From Polyangiaceae bacterium (GTDB taxonomy: Bacteria; Myxococcota_A; Polyangia; Polyangiales; Polyangiaceae), in the NCBI GenBank assembly GCA_015075635.1, contig JABTUA010000002.1, positions 1,533,501-1,597,500 of the forward strand: a stretch of 64,000 nt of DNA, read 5' to 3'. Below, one piece after another: positions 41,420 to 50,644 of this stretch. A model generated the notes under the pieces. The model did not search any database. It was not told the DNA's origin and worked only from the letters and a program-made list of their open reading frames with translations. How positions within the stretch are numbered: position 1 is the stretch's first letter; each line of letters starts with the position of its first letter. The position numbers and the translations under genes were made by a program.

Positions 41420-41932
41420 ATGTCGAGGCCATTCGTGTTCGCATTTCTCGGGAGCTTGCTGTTGTCGTCGGGGTGTTACATCGAAGCTAACGACAACGGG
41501 GACGGCCCGTTCGACGACGACGACTCGGAGCAGTCCGACTGCACGTCGCCGGGCAAGAGCCCGCCCGCGACGAACGGAGTGGACTCCGGCACGAGCGACG
41601 CCGCCGGCTGCCAGGCCCACGCGGACTGCGGCGCGGGCTTCTTCTGCTTGTTTGGCTCCGGGCAGTGCACGACCGCCGCGAGCTGCACGGTGGAGTCCGA
41701 CTGCCTGGGCGGCTTCAACTGCGACGTCGCCCAGAAGAGCTGCCTGCCCGCGGCGGACGAGACCTGCGGCGAGCTCGAGAGCGAAGCGGCGTGTATCGGT
41801 CGCGCCGACTGCGCGCCGAGCTACGCGGGCGTGGACTGCAGCTGCGGGCCGGACTGCAAGTGCGTGGGCGGCGAGCCGGGCTGCGTATGCGCGGGCTTCG
41901 AGTTCTTCCGCTGCGAGCAGGTCTTGCCGTGA
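41420..41932 (+). CDS. Cys-rich lipoprotein, unknown
   Basis: A 170-residue protein with signal peptide (VFAFLGSLLLSSGC, lipobox) and an Asp-rich linker. The mature part has 20 or so cysteines in Cys-rich motifs such as CQAHADCGAGFFC and CSCGPDCKCVGGEPGC. Typical of myxobacterial surface lipoproteins of unknown role. A clear ribosome-binding site (GGAGGA) precedes the ATG at 41420. Confidence 0.72.
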   Translation: MSRPFVFAFLGSLLLSSGCYIEANDNGDGPFDDDDSEQSDCTSPGKSPPATNGVDSGTSDAAGCQAHADCGAGFFCLFGSGQCTTAASCTVESDCLGGFNCDVAQKSCLPAADETCGELESEAACIGRADCAPSYAGVDCSCGPDCKCVGGEPGCVCAGFEFFRCEQVLP

Positions 41933-41933
41933 G

Positions 41934-42419
41934 TCAGGTCTCGAGGGCGTGATCCAGCATCGCGTCGCCGTCGAAGACGAAGCGCCCCGAGAACCGGCGC
42001 CCCGCGAACATCAGAGGCAGCCAGATGCGGTCGTCGGCCCACATCTCGTCGTACGGAATGGCTTCAACGGGAGTCCAGAGCGGGATCGCCTCGTCGGTCT
42101 CGCTCGGCTCCCCGGTGCAGCCCGCCGCGCGGAACACGTGCACGTGGATGGAGTAGCCATCGACGAACTGAAAGCGGAGCTCGCCGCACTCGCTGATGTC
42201 GTGCGGCGTCACGCACACCTCCTCGACGACCTCGCGGATTGCCGCATCGAGCGGCGTCTCCCCCGGGTGCATTCGCCCGCCCGGCCCGTTGATCTTGCCC
42301 GCGCCCAGCCCGCGCTTCTTGCGGATCAGGAGCACCTGCCCGTCGCGGACCACGAACAAGAGGGTGGCCAGGTCCTTGGCCTTCCAGGTCGGCCAGTGGA
42401 TGTCGGCGAGGGAGCGCAC
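41934..42419 (-). CDS. Nudix hydrolase, MutT/8-oxo-dGTPase-like
   Basis: A 161-residue Nudix protein. The Nudix box is GGRMHPGETPLDAAIREVVEEV (Gx5Ex7REUxEExGU type, with a Cys after it), preceded by the loop LGAGKINGPGG seen in 8-oxo-dGTP diphosphatases of the MTH1 type. It probably sanitises oxidised nucleotides. The start is set at the GTG at 42419 since there is no in-frame ATG; its gene starts 8 bases after the acyl-CoA dehydrogenase stop, so it is the last gene of a three-gene transcript. Confidence 0.82.
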   Translation of the reverse strand: MRSLADIHWPTWKAKDLATLLFVVRDGQVLLIRKKRGLGAGKINGPGGRMHPGETPLDAAIREVVEEVCVTPHDISECGELRFQFVDGYSIHVHVFRAAGCTGEPSETDEAIPLWTPVEAIPYDEMWADDRIWLPLMFAGRRFSGRFVFDGDAMLDHALET

Positions 42420-42427
42420 GACGTGAG

Positions 42428-43648
42428 TCAGAACGCCTTCAAATCCGTGAGCAAGCGCTTGCTGATCACGATGCGCTGGATCTGGCCGGTGCCTTCGAAG
42501 ATGTCGTAGACCTTGATGTCGCGGAACCACTTCTCGAGCAGCGCGTGATCCTCGGACAGCGAGCCGTGGGCGCCGCAGATCTCGATGGCCTCGATGCAGG
42601 CGTTGATGGCGGCCTGGCCCGCGAGGGCCTTGCTCATGCTGGCCTCCTTGGCGTTCGGCACGTGCTGATCGGCCATCCACACGGCCTTCCAGGTGAGCAT
42701 GCGCGCGGCCTCGAGCTGGCGGCCGACGCGCGCGAGGCGCTCGGCGATGGCGGCGTAGCGCGGGATGGGACGGCCGAGCACGTAGTTGTCCTTGACGAAG
42801 TCCCGCGCGTATTCGTACGCCGCGCGGCCGATGCCGCAGGCCATGGCGGCGACCAGCGGGCGCGTGCTGTCGAAGGTCTTCATGGCGGTCATGAAGCCCT
42901 CCTTGGACTGGTACTTCTCCTCGCCGCCCAAGAGGTTCGCGACGGGGACGCGGCAGTCCTCGAGCACGAGCTCGGCGGTCTCGTTGGCGCGCAGGCCCAT
43001 TTTCTCTTCGATCTTGCCGACGAAGAAACCGGGCGTGCCCTTCTCGACCACGAACGCGCGGTGCCCGGCGCGGCCCAGGGCGGGATCGACGGTGGCGAAG
43101 ATCACCACCCACGAGGCGCGTCCGCCCATGGTGATGTAGCACTTGCGGCCGTTCAGGATGTAGTGGTCGCCGTCCTTCTTGCAGCTCGTGCGGATGGCGC
43201 CGACGTCGCTGCCGGCGCCCGGCTCGGTGAGGCCGTAGGCACCCCAGCGCAGCTCCGCGCTCATGTCGCGGAAGATGGAGAAGAAGCGCTCGCGCTGCTC
43301 CGGCGTGCCGGTCGCGCGCACCGGCGGACCGCCCAGGCCCGGCCCGGGCACGCTCAGCATGATGCTGGCGTCGGCCCACGCGAGCTCTTCGGCGCCGACG
43401 GCGGCGGTGCGGTTGGTCTGCACCGGCTTGTTCGGATCGCGGTTCTTCGGACCCTCGTTGAAGTCCTCCATCGGGTTGTTCTCCCCGCGGAGGGCCTGGC
43501 TCATCATGTAGAAGTTGCGCAAGAAGTCGGGGGCGATGGCCTTCTCGCGATCCCAGTCGAGGCTCTGCGGCCGGATGACGCTCTTGCCCATGTCGTGCAG
43601 GGCTTCCTTGAGCATGCGCTGCTGCGTGTTCAGCTCGAAGTCGATCAT
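42428..43648 (-). CDS. Acyl-CoA dehydrogenase
   Basis: A 406-residue flavoenzyme that dehydrogenates acyl-CoA esters. It has YGLTEPGAGSDVGAIRT (FAD/substrate loop), WVVIFATVDP, GFMTAMKTFDSTRP and the C-terminal YDIFEGTGQIQRIVIS, where the catalytic Glu region is EGTGQ. The gene lies directly behind a second acyl-CoA dehydrogenase on the same strand; the two may act together on one substrate, as heteromeric ACADs do. Confidence 0.93.
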   Translation of the reverse strand: MIDFELNTQQRMLKEALHDMGKSVIRPQSLDWDREKAIAPDFLRNFYMMSQALRGENNPMEDFNEGPKNRDPNKPVQTNRTAAVGAEELAWADASIMLSVPGPGLGGPPVRATGTPEQRERFFSIFRDMSAELRWGAYGLTEPGAGSDVGAIRTSCKKDGDHYILNGRKCYITMGGRASWVVIFATVDPALGRAGHRAFVVEKGTPGFFVGKIEEKMGLRANETAELVLEDCRVPVANLLGGEEKYQSKEGFMTAMKTFDSTRPLVAAMACGIGRAAYEYARDFVKDNYVLGRPIPRYAAIAERLARVGRQLEAARMLTWKAVWMADQHVPNAKEASMSKALAGQAAINACIEAIEICGAHGSLSEDHALLEKWFRDIKVYDIFEGTGQIQRIVISKRLLTDLKAF

Positions 43649-43670
43649 TTTCGGGTCTCCTCGTGGGCGC

Positions 43671-44885
43671 TCAAGTCAGGACGGCCTGCGTCTCGGGGGT
43701 GGGTAAGACCAGGGCGGGGTCGAGCGGGATGCCCAGCTCCACGGCCGCGGCGAGCTGGTCCATCTGCTCGGCGGTGGCACCTGCGAGGGCCATCTGCTTG
43801 GCGTCCCGCATCAGCTTCTCGACGATCACGTCGCGCATGAAGCCGGCCCCGCCGTGGAGCTGCACCGCGTCGTCGGCGCAGCGCATCGCGACCTGGTGCG
43901 CGTGCGCCACGGCCTGCGCGGTGGCGAGCAGGCACGGACCGGGTTCCTTGCCGCTGTCCCAGAACCAGGCCGCTCGGCGCACGAGCTCGCCGGCGCTCTC
44001 GGCGTCCATGTGGCGATCGGCGAGCGTGAAGGCGATGGCCTGGAAGTGGCCGATGGGCTTGCCGAATGCCTTACGGATGTCGCAGTACTCACGCGACACG
44101 TCGAAGGCGAGGCGCGCGAGGCCCACCTGACGCGACGCCACGATCAGCGCGTACTTGGCGAAGAAGCGCGTGCACGCCGCGATGAAGTCGCCGCGCCCTT
44201 CCAGCCGATCGGCATCACTGACCTTGGCGGCCTCGAACACCAGCTCGCCGAAGTGACCGCAGTCGAGGCCCAGGGTCTTGTGCCGCCCGGCCACGCGCAG
44301 CCCGGGGTTTTCCTTTTTCACCACGAACGCGCCGATGCCGTTCCAGCCTGCGGCGGCATCGACCTGTGCGAACACGATCAGGGACTTCGCGAGGTCGGCG
44401 TTGCCGACGAAGGCCTTGGCGCCGGTCAGCTCCCAGCCACCGCTGACCTTCTTGGCGCTGGTGACGAAGCCGGCGCGCTCCCGGTTCGGCTTCCTCTCGC
44501 TCCAGGCGACGGCACCGAAGGTGTCGTGAGCGGCCGGATCGGCGAAGGGCGCGAGCAGCTCCTTGGCCTGCTCGTCGGAGCCGAGCTCCTGCGCGGCGAG
44601 CAGGTAGGACCCGAAGCCCGGCAGCCCGAAGGGCGCGGCGGGATCCCCGTAGGCGAGCTCCTCGTTGATCATCACCGCGGTCAGCAGGCCAAGGCCTTGT
44701 CCGCCCAGCGCCTCGGGCACGGCGGCGAGGCTGAGCCCCATCTCGTGCACCGCCTTGCGAGCATCGGCGGCCACGGCGTGGGCTTTCTCGAACTCTCGGG
44801 CGCGCGGCGAGAGCGTCGCCTTCGCGAAATCGGACACGGTGCCGGTGATGAGCTTCTGGTCCTCGGTGGGCTCGAACGAGATCAT
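43671..44885 (-). CDS. Acyl-CoA dehydrogenase, divergent
   Basis: A 404-residue ACAD family protein. N-terminal ISFEPTEDQKLITGTV and the C-terminal HGGAGFMRDVIVEKLMRDAKQM are recognisable, as is the middle LTGAKAFVGNADLAKSLIVFAQV. The C-terminal catalytic region differs from the first ACAD. It is the promoter-proximal gene of the trio; the intergenic region to rplU (44886-45017) holds the divergent promoters. Confidence 0.9.
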   Translation of the reverse strand: MISFEPTEDQKLITGTVSDFAKATLSPRAREFEKAHAVAADARKAVHEMGLSLAAVPEALGGQGLGLLTAVMINEELAYGDPAAPFGLPGFGSYLLAAQELGSDEQAKELLAPFADPAAHDTFGAVAWSERKPNRERAGFVTSAKKVSGGWELTGAKAFVGNADLAKSLIVFAQVDAAAGWNGIGAFVVKKENPGLRVAGRHKTLGLDCGHFGELVFEAAKVSDADRLEGRGDFIAACTRFFAKYALIVASRQVGLARLAFDVSREYCDIRKAFGKPIGHFQAIAFTLADRHMDAESAGELVRRAAWFWDSGKEPGPCLLATAQAVAHAHQVAMRCADDAVQLHGGAGFMRDVIVEKLMRDAKQMALAGATAEQMDQLAAAVELGIPLDPALVLPTPETQAVLT

Positions 44886-45017
44886 GCCGGTTGTATAGTT
44901 TCACTCCATAATCCGGGCAAGCAGAATCGGCCAGGAGGCCGGTGGGGAGACTTCCCCTGAAAATCCGCTCATGTCTTGCGCGGCCCGGACCTGCGAGCTA
45001 GGGTCCGCGCCCTTCCG

Positions 45018-45329
45018 ATGGCAACTGCAGTCATCCGCACCGGCGGCAAGCAATATCGAGTGGCCCAGGGCGACACCCTCGTGGTGGAGCACCTCGCGGG
45101 CGAACCCGGCACCAAGGTGGAGTTCACCGAGGTGCTGATGATCTCCGGCGACAGCATCAAGGTGGGCAAGCCCACCGTCGCGGGCGCGAAGGTCAGCGCC
45201 GAGATCGTCGAGCACGGCCGTGGTGAGAAGATCACGACCTTCAAGTTCAAGCGCCGCAAGAAGTACCACCGCAAGATGGGGCACCGTCAGGAGCTCACTT
45301 CGGTCAAGATCACGGGCATTCAGGGCTGA
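45018..45329 (+). CDS. rplU: 50S ribosomal protein L21
   Basis: A 103-residue ribosomal protein of the large subunit. ATAVIRTGGKQYRVAQGDTL at the start and KFKRRKKYHRKMGHRQELTSVKI at the end are diagnostic. The ORF could start at 44976, but the family start fits the ATG at 45018. It is followed by rpmA after 10 bases, the classical pair. Confidence 0.98.
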   Translation: MATAVIRTGGKQYRVAQGDTLVVEHLAGEPGTKVEFTEVLMISGDSIKVGKPTVAGAKVSAEIVEHGRGEKITTFKFKRRKKYHRKMGHRQELTSVKITGIQG

Positions 45330-45339
45330 GGGCTGAGCG

Positions 45340-45603
45340 ATGGCACACAAAAAAGGTGGCGGTTCCACTCGTAACGGTCGCGGCTCGAACGCGCAGCACC
45401 GCGGCGTGAAGGTGTACGGCGGCGAAGCGATTCGCGCCGGTGGCATCCTGGTGCGCCAGGTCGGGCAGTCGATCGCGCCTGGCAAGAACGTCGGCGTCGG
45501 CCGCGACTACACGCTGTTCGCCTTGGTGGACGGCGTCGTCGCCTACGAATTCGCCACCAAAGACAAGAAGCGCGTCTCCGTCTATCCGGTGACGGCAAGC
45601 TGA
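45340..45603 (+). CDS. rpmA: 50S ribosomal protein L27
   Basis: An 87-residue ribosomal protein. It begins MAHKKGGGSTRNGRGSNAQH, the conserved glycine- and basic-rich N-terminus that reaches toward the peptidyl-transferase centre, and no N-terminal leader peptide to be cleaved is present. It is co-transcribed with rplU. Confidence 0.98.
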   Translation: MAHKKGGGSTRNGRGSNAQHRGVKVYGGEAIRAGGILVRQVGQSIAPGKNVGVGRDYTLFALVDGVVAYEFATKDKKRVSVYPVTAS

Positions 45604-46442
45604 CCCGCTTCAAGCTGCTCGTCACCGACCTCGACGGCACCCTGCTCGACTCGAGCGGTCAGGTGCACGAGAGCGACTACCGAGCCATCGCAGAGCTCAC
45701 GAAGCGCGGCGTCCACGTCTCCGTGTGCACGGGGCGCATGTACTCGGGCACCCGGGAGATCGCCCGCAGCATCGGCGTGGCCGGGGCCGTCGGTTGCCTG
45801 GACGGCAGCCAGGTGGTGGATTGCCGCGACGACAGCTCCATCGCCACCCACCCCATCCTCAGCGAGGCCGCGGAGCCGCTCTTCGACGCCGTCGAGGAGT
45901 TCGACCCGATCACCTTCCTGTTCGCGGAGGACACCATCCTCCACGACGAGCGCGGCGACCCCTTCCTGCCCTTCGTGGGCCTCTGGTCCAAGCGCTCGGT
46001 GCGCCTGCCCCGGGTGCTCGATCCCAGCCATTTCGCCGAGGATCGCACGGTGGCGGCGCTGGTCTCGCTGGGCGAGGAGGCGCAGATCCGCGCCACCGCG
46101 CAGCGCATCTTCGAGCGCGTGGGCGACCACATCCAGATCGGCTTCTTCTCGGTGGCGCGCCAGGATCTCGACGCGAGCTGGGGCATGGTCGTGCGCGCGG
46201 CGGGCGTCAGCAAGGCCACGGCCCTCGGGCGCATCGCCGAGCACTACGGCGTGACGCTGGAGGAGACCGTCGCCGTGGGCGACTGGGTGAACGACATCTC
46301 GATGCTGAAGGCCGCCGGCCGGAGCTACGCGATGGGCCAAGCACCGGACGAGGTGAAGGCCGCGGCGACCGAGACGCTGGAGGCCGACGCCTGGAGCGGC
46401 GGCGGCATCGAAGAGGCGGCCCGCCGCGCGGGTTTGCTCTGA
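45600..46442 (+). CDS. HAD-superfamily hydrolase, Cof type
   Basis: The frame reads KLLVTDLDGTLLDSSG directly after the rpmA stop, giving HAD motif I with its Asp pair. Motif II (CTGR) and motif IV (VAVGDWVNDISML) follow. The first ATG/GTG-type start in frame is the GTG at 45663, but that would remove motif I. The only start upstream is a CTG at 45600, which overlaps the rpmA stop (CTGA). With that start the protein has about 280 residues, the usual length. Cof-type enzymes dephosphorylate sugar phosphates, nucleotides or pyridoxal phosphate; the substrate is open. Confidence 0.82.
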   Translation: MTRFKLLVTDLDGTLLDSSGQVHESDYRAIAELTKRGVHVSVCTGRMYSGTREIARSIGVAGAVGCLDGSQVVDCRDDSSIATHPILSEAAEPLFDAVEEFDPITFLFAEDTILHDERGDPFLPFVGLWSKRSVRLPRVLDPSHFAEDRTVAALVSLGEEAQIRATAQRIFERVGDHIQIGFFSVARQDLDASWGMVVRAAGVSKATALGRIAEHYGVTLEETVAVGDWVNDISMLKAAGRSYAMGQAPDEVKAAATETLEADAWSGGGIEEAARRAGLL

Positions 46443-46475
46443 CGCTCCCCTGGGGCATGCTAGTCGAGAGCTCGC

Positions 46476-47090
46476 GTGGCGGACCCGAACGAAGACAGCA
46501 CCCCGAAGCGGCCCATCTTCTTGGTGATCGCGCTGGTCACGCTCTGGCTCGTGGGCATGACGGCGGCGGCGGAGGGCTTCGCCGCCATCGAGATCGTCAG
46601 GAATCCGTTCTCGTCCGCGTTCGGCTCGCTGCGCGGTGACGCGACCCAAGACATCCTGACCCGAGCCTTCGTGGACGGCGTGATCTCGATCTCGAAGGTC
46701 GCCCTGCCGCTCGGCGTCGCGCACGTCATCCTGGGGGCGCTCCTGGTCGCGGTGAGCAGCAAGGCCCTGTTCGCGCGGCGCGCGTCGCCGTGGTTCGCGC
46801 TCCAGGTCATCGCCGCCAACATCGCCGTGCTCGTCGCGGGCTACGCGCTGTACCAGCCGGTGCGCTCGAGGGTCGTGGACGCCATCGTGGCGAGCGGCGT
46901 CGAGCAGCGCCCGGCGACGATCTCTCCGACCGACTTCGACAAGCTCGTGCGCCTGAAGTCGTGGTGGACGTTCCGCTTCCGACTGGGGATCCAGCTGGCC
47001 GTGCTGGGCTTGGGCGCCTTCGCGGTGACGCGTCGCTCGGCCCGTGAGGTGCTCGCGCGCCCGGAGCCCAGCCCGACCGAAGAGAGTTGA
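46476..47090 (+). CDS. Integral membrane protein, unknown
   Basis: A 204-residue protein with four predicted membrane segments (FLVIALVTLWLVGMTAAAEG near 15-35; VAHVILGALLVAVS; FALQVIAANIAVLVAGYAL; IQLAVLGLGAFAV). No family recognised. Starts with GTG at 46476. It is part of the rplU-miaA run and has no other clue. Confidence 0.65.
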   Translation: MADPNEDSTPKRPIFLVIALVTLWLVGMTAAAEGFAAIEIVRNPFSSAFGSLRGDATQDILTRAFVDGVISISKVALPLGVAHVILGALLVAVSSKALFARRASPWFALQVIAANIAVLVAGYALYQPVRSRVVDAIVASGVEQRPATISPTDFDKLVRLKSWWTFRFRLGIQLAVLGLGAFAVTRRSAREVLARPEPSPTEES

Positions 47091-47099
47091 GCGAGGGCC

Positions 47100-48881
47100 G
47101 TGGGGAACGTCCGCATCCTGCCCCCGGAGCTCGCGAACCAGATCGCCGCCGGCGAGGTGGTCGAGCGCCCGTCGAGCGCCGTGAAGGAGCTGCTCGAGAA
47201 CGCGCTGGATGCCGGGGCGCGCCGCTGTCAGGTCGAGATCGAAGCCGGCGGCGTCGGCCTGATCCGGGTCTCCGACGACGGCAGCGGCATGAGCGACGAC
47301 GACGCGAAGCTCGCGCTGGAGCGCCACGCGACCAGCAAGATCGGCTCCCTCGCCGAGCTCGGCCACGTCAGGACCTTCGGCTTTCGGGGTGAGGCGCTGC
47401 CGAGCATCGCCTCGGTCAGCCGCTTTGCGCTGACGACCCGCGCACGAGAGAGCGACGCCGGCGTCGAGCTCGTCGTCGAGGCTGGGGCGCCCCCGACGGC
47501 GCGCCCCGCCGGCACGCCGGTGGGCACCACGGTGGCGATCCGCGACCTCTTCTACAACGTGCCGGCGCGCCGCAAGTTCCTGCGGGCCACCGGCACCGAG
47601 GCGGGGCACGTGACCGACGTGGTCGAGTCCGCGGCGCTGGCGCGCCCGGACGTCAGCTTCACGCTGGTGCGCGATGGGCGACCGGTGCGCGAATGGCTGC
47701 ACGTGACGACCCGCGCCGAGCGCGTGGCGCAGGTGCTCGGCGACTCCGAGCTGGCCCGCTGCACCGGCGAGCGCGGCCCGCTCTCCGTGGAGGCGTTCCT
47801 GGGGCGACCGGAGACTGCGCGAGCCGGCGCCGGCGGGCTCCGGCTCTTCGTCAACGACCGTCCGGTGCGCGATCGCGCGCTGGCGCTGGCGGTCGCGCAG
47901 GCCTACGGCAGCGTGCTGGAGCGCGGGCGCTACCCGCGCGGCGTCGTCTACCTGGACATCGATCCCGCGCTGGTGGACGTGAACGTGCACCCGCAGAAGG
48001 CCGAGGTGCGCTTCGCCGATCCGCGCGCGGTCAACGACGCGCTCTACTCGATTTTGTCGCGGGAGCTGTCGAGCGCGTTTTCCATCCCGCCGGCCCGGCG
48101 CTGGAACCCCGCGCGCGTCGCGCCGCCCCCGCCGCCACCCGCGCCGCCCGAGCCTGCCGCCCCCGCCGCCGAGCCCGCCGATCCTTGGGGGCTCGCGGCG
48201 ACCGCGCCTGACCCGCCGGCGGCGAGCTACTCCAAGCCGGAGGAGCCCCTGGTCGCGGTGCAGGACGCGGCCCGCGCGCCGATCCGCCCGCGGCCCGAGA
48301 TGCGCTGGGCCAACCTGCGCTTCGTCGCTCAGGTGCGCCACACCTTCCTGGTCTGCGAGGCGGACGACGGTCTGTACGTCCTCGATCAGCACGCCGCCGC
48401 CGAGCGCGTGACGTTCGACAAGCTGCGGAAGGCGTATCGCTCGAGCGCGGTCTCCTCGCAAGCGCTGCTGTTCCCCGTCATGATGGAAGTGACCGGCGCC
48501 GAAGCCGACCTGGTCGCCACGCGCGGCGAGGAGATCGCGGCCGTCGGGCTCGATCTGCGCGTGCGCGGGCCCGAGACCTTGAGCATCCACGCCGTGCCGA
48601 AGCTGCTGCAAAAGGCCAGCCCCGAGCGCCTGGTCCGCGACCTCCTGAGCGAGGTCCTGCGCGGCGGCGGCCGCGGCTTCTCGGACGCGGTGGATCTGGC
48701 CCTCGCGACCATGGCCTGTCACGCCAGCATTCGCGCCGGCGATCCGCTCTCCGCCGGCGAGGCCACGGCGCTGCTCCGCGCGCTCGACGAGGCCGACTTC
48801 GCCGGGCACTGCCCGCACGGGCGCCCGGTGGTGACGTTCACGGGCTGGAACGAGCTGGACCGTCGCGTCGGGCGGCGCTGA
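47100..48881 (+). CDS. mutL: DNA mismatch repair protein MutL
   Basis: A 593-residue GHKL ATPase of mismatch repair. Visible are ANQIAAGEVVERPSSAVKELLENALDAG (ATP-binding N-terminus), VSDDGSGM, HATSKI and FRGEALPSIASVS. The middle is a Pro-rich linker (residues ~340-380), and the C-terminal dimerisation domain starts at about 390 (FVAQVRHTFLVCEADDGLYVLDQHAAAER). Start is GTG at 47100. Its stop overlaps the miaA start by one base, so they are translationally coupled. Confidence 0.97.
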   Translation: MGNVRILPPELANQIAAGEVVERPSSAVKELLENALDAGARRCQVEIEAGGVGLIRVSDDGSGMSDDDAKLALERHATSKIGSLAELGHVRTFGFRGEALPSIASVSRFALTTRARESDAGVELVVEAGAPPTARPAGTPVGTTVAIRDLFYNVPARRKFLRATGTEAGHVTDVVESAALARPDVSFTLVRDGRPVREWLHVTTRAERVAQVLGDSELARCTGERGPLSVEAFLGRPETARAGAGGLRLFVNDRPVRDRALALAVAQAYGSVLERGRYPRGVVYLDIDPALVDVNVHPQKAEVRFADPRAVNDALYSILSRELSSAFSIPPARRWNPARVAPPPPPPAPPEPAAPAAEPADPWGLAATAPDPPAASYSKPEEPLVAVQDAARAPIRPRPEMRWANLRFVAQVRHTFLVCEADDGLYVLDQHAAAERVTFDKLRKAYRSSAVSSQALLFPVMMEVTGAEADLVATRGEEIAAVGLDLRVRGPETLSIHAVPKLLQKASPERLVRDLLSEVLRGGGRGFSDAVDLALATMACHASIRAGDPLSAGEATALLRALDEADFAGHCPHGRPVVTFTGWNELDRRVGRR

Positions 48882-49789
48882 TGTCGGACGAGCTGCTCGT
48901 CGTCGTGGGCCCCACCGCGTCCGGCAAGACCGAGCTCGCGGTGCGCCTCGCCGAGGCGCTCGGGGGCGAGGTCGTCAGCGCCGACAGCGTGCAGGTCTAC
49001 ACCCGCTTCGAGATCGGCACCGGCAAGCCCAGCGCCGCGGAGCTGGCGCGCGCGCCGCATCACCTGATCGACGTGGTCGAGCCCAATCAGCCGCTCGACG
49101 CCGCCCAGTGGGCCCAGCTCGCGGAGGCAAAGATCCGCGAGATCTCCGCGCGGGGACGGCGCGTCATCGTGTGCGGCGGCACCTTCCTCTGGGTGCGCGC
49201 GCTGCTCTACGGTCTGGCGGAGACGCCGCCGGCCGACGCGCAGATTCGCCAAGCTCACCAGCGGCGCGCCGAGGCCGAAGGACGCGCCGCGCTCCACGCC
49301 GAGCTCGTCCGGGTCGATCCGGATTCGGCGGCGCGGCTCAATCCGAACGACCTCGTCCGAGTGAGCCGCGCGCTCGAGGTGTTCGAGCTGTCGGGAGCGC
49401 CGCTCAGCCGCTGGCACGCGGAGCACGCCTTCGCCCGCGTGCGTCACCCGCACCGGCTGCTCGGCGTGCGCCAATCCGCCGACGCGCTCGACGCGCGCAT
49501 CGCGCGGCGCCTCGATCGCATGCTGGAGGCAGGCTGGGTGGCGGAGGTCGAGGCGCTGATCGCCCAAGGCTTCGGCGAGGCCCGCGCCATGGGCTCGGTG
49601 GGCTACAAGCAGATCCGCGAGGCGGTCAGCAGCGGCAACACCGCCGATCTTCGCGAGCGCATCTACCGCGCGACCCGCGTGTTCGCGCGGCGGCAGCGCA
49701 CCTGGCTGCGCGCTCAGCCGGTCGAATGGCTCAAGCCCGAGCGCGCGTTCGCCGGTGACCTCGCGTCAGCTCTTGCCGAGCGCGAGTGA
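48881..49789 (+). CDS. miaA: tRNA dimethylallyltransferase MiaA
   Basis: A 302-residue enzyme that adds a dimethylallyl group to A37 of tRNAs reading U-starting codons. VVGPTASGKTELAVRLAEAL is the P-loop, SADSVQVYTRFEIGTGKPSAAEL the DSxQxY region, GGTFLWVRALLYGLAE a conserved helix and GYKQIREAVSSG/ATRVFARRQRTWLR the C-terminal core. It overlaps the converging unknown gene by 24 bases. Confidence 0.97.
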   Translation: MSDELLVVVGPTASGKTELAVRLAEALGGEVVSADSVQVYTRFEIGTGKPSAAELARAPHHLIDVVEPNQPLDAAQWAQLAEAKIREISARGRRVIVCGGTFLWVRALLYGLAETPPADAQIRQAHQRRAEAEGRAALHAELVRVDPDSAARLNPNDLVRVSRALEVFELSGAPLSRWHAEHAFARVRHPHRLLGVRQSADALDARIARRLDRMLEAGWVAEVEALIAQGFGEARAMGSVGYKQIREAVSSGNTADLRERIYRATRVFARRQRTWLRAQPVEWLKPERAFAGDLASALAERE

Positions 49790-50644
49790 GGCGTCGAGCA
49801 GCTCCGCGAAGCTCTGCGGATGGAACGAGCGCGCCGCGGAGACGAACGCTCCTGCGGGTGCCGAGGTGGCGATGGCGGGGCGCTCGACCACCTCGGCCCG
49901 TACTGCCTGCGGCATCGGCGCCTCATCGCGCACGGCGTGAACCGGCGGCGCTTCGGCAACGGGCTCCCCGAGCTCGAGCTCGGCCTCCTCCGCGGGCTCG
50001 AGCTCGACCGTCGCCCCGAGCTGCGCGGCGGTGGGCTGGGTCCTCGAGACGATGTCCACCTCTCGGAGCTCGTCGAGGTCGGGGACCGCCGGAGCGGCGA
50101 TGCCCTGCGGCAGCGGCGCCGCCTGGGGCCCCGACTCGGGCGGCGGGGTCTTGAGCGGGATCTCGCGCCCCTCGTCCATCTCGACGGCGTCCGCGGCGCC
50201 CGCGAGGGCCTCGCCCATGCTGCCGGCGATGGGGCGGCGGGAGGACGCCGGGGGCTCCTCTTCCTCCTGGACCTCGGCCTCGGCGACGAGCGCCTCTTCC
50301 TCGGCAGGCGCCTCGGTGATGTCCACGATCTCGTCCTCGAGCAGGTCGAGATCCTCGATCGACGCCTCGCCGGTCTCGACCGAGACCTCCTCTTCGGCCG
50401 GCTCCTCGATGGCGCGCACCATGGAGGTCTCTTCCGCAGGCTCGGCCTCTGCCACCATCGGCTCCGGCTCCGCGATCATGACCGGCTCGTCCATGGGCAC
50501 GAGCTCTTCTTCGGGCTCGGGTTCCGGCGGAGCCATCGCGATCGGCGCGACCACGGCTGCGCTCGCACGAGGAATCGACGCGTTCTTCTGAACTCGTTCG
50601 AGCAGGCCTTGCAGGCGCGCGATCTGATCTTGCGTGCTCATCAT
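49766..50644 (-). CDS. Acidic low-complexity protein, unknown
   Basis: A 292-residue protein dominated by Glu, Ala and Pro (PEPEPEEELVPMDEP, EEEVSVETGEASIEDL). The N-terminal 25 residues could form a helix (TQDQIARLQGLLERVQ). It looks disordered, and no domain is seen. Its start overlaps the stop of the next-upstream gene (ATGA), so it is coupled to the protein of 50641-51201. Confidence 0.6.
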   Translation of the reverse strand: MMSTQDQIARLQGLLERVQKNASIPRASAAVVAPIAMAPPEPEPEEELVPMDEPVMIAEPEPMVAEAEPAEETSMVRAIEEPAEEEVSVETGEASIEDLDLLEDEIVDITEAPAEEEALVAEAEVQEEEEPPASSRRPIAGSMGEALAGAADAVEMDEGREIPLKTPPPESGPQAAPLPQGIAAPAVPDLDELREVDIVSRTQPTAAQLGATVELEPAEEAELELGEPVAEAPPVHAVRDEAPMPQAVRAEVVERPAIATSAPAGAFVSAARSFHPQSFAELLDASLALGKS

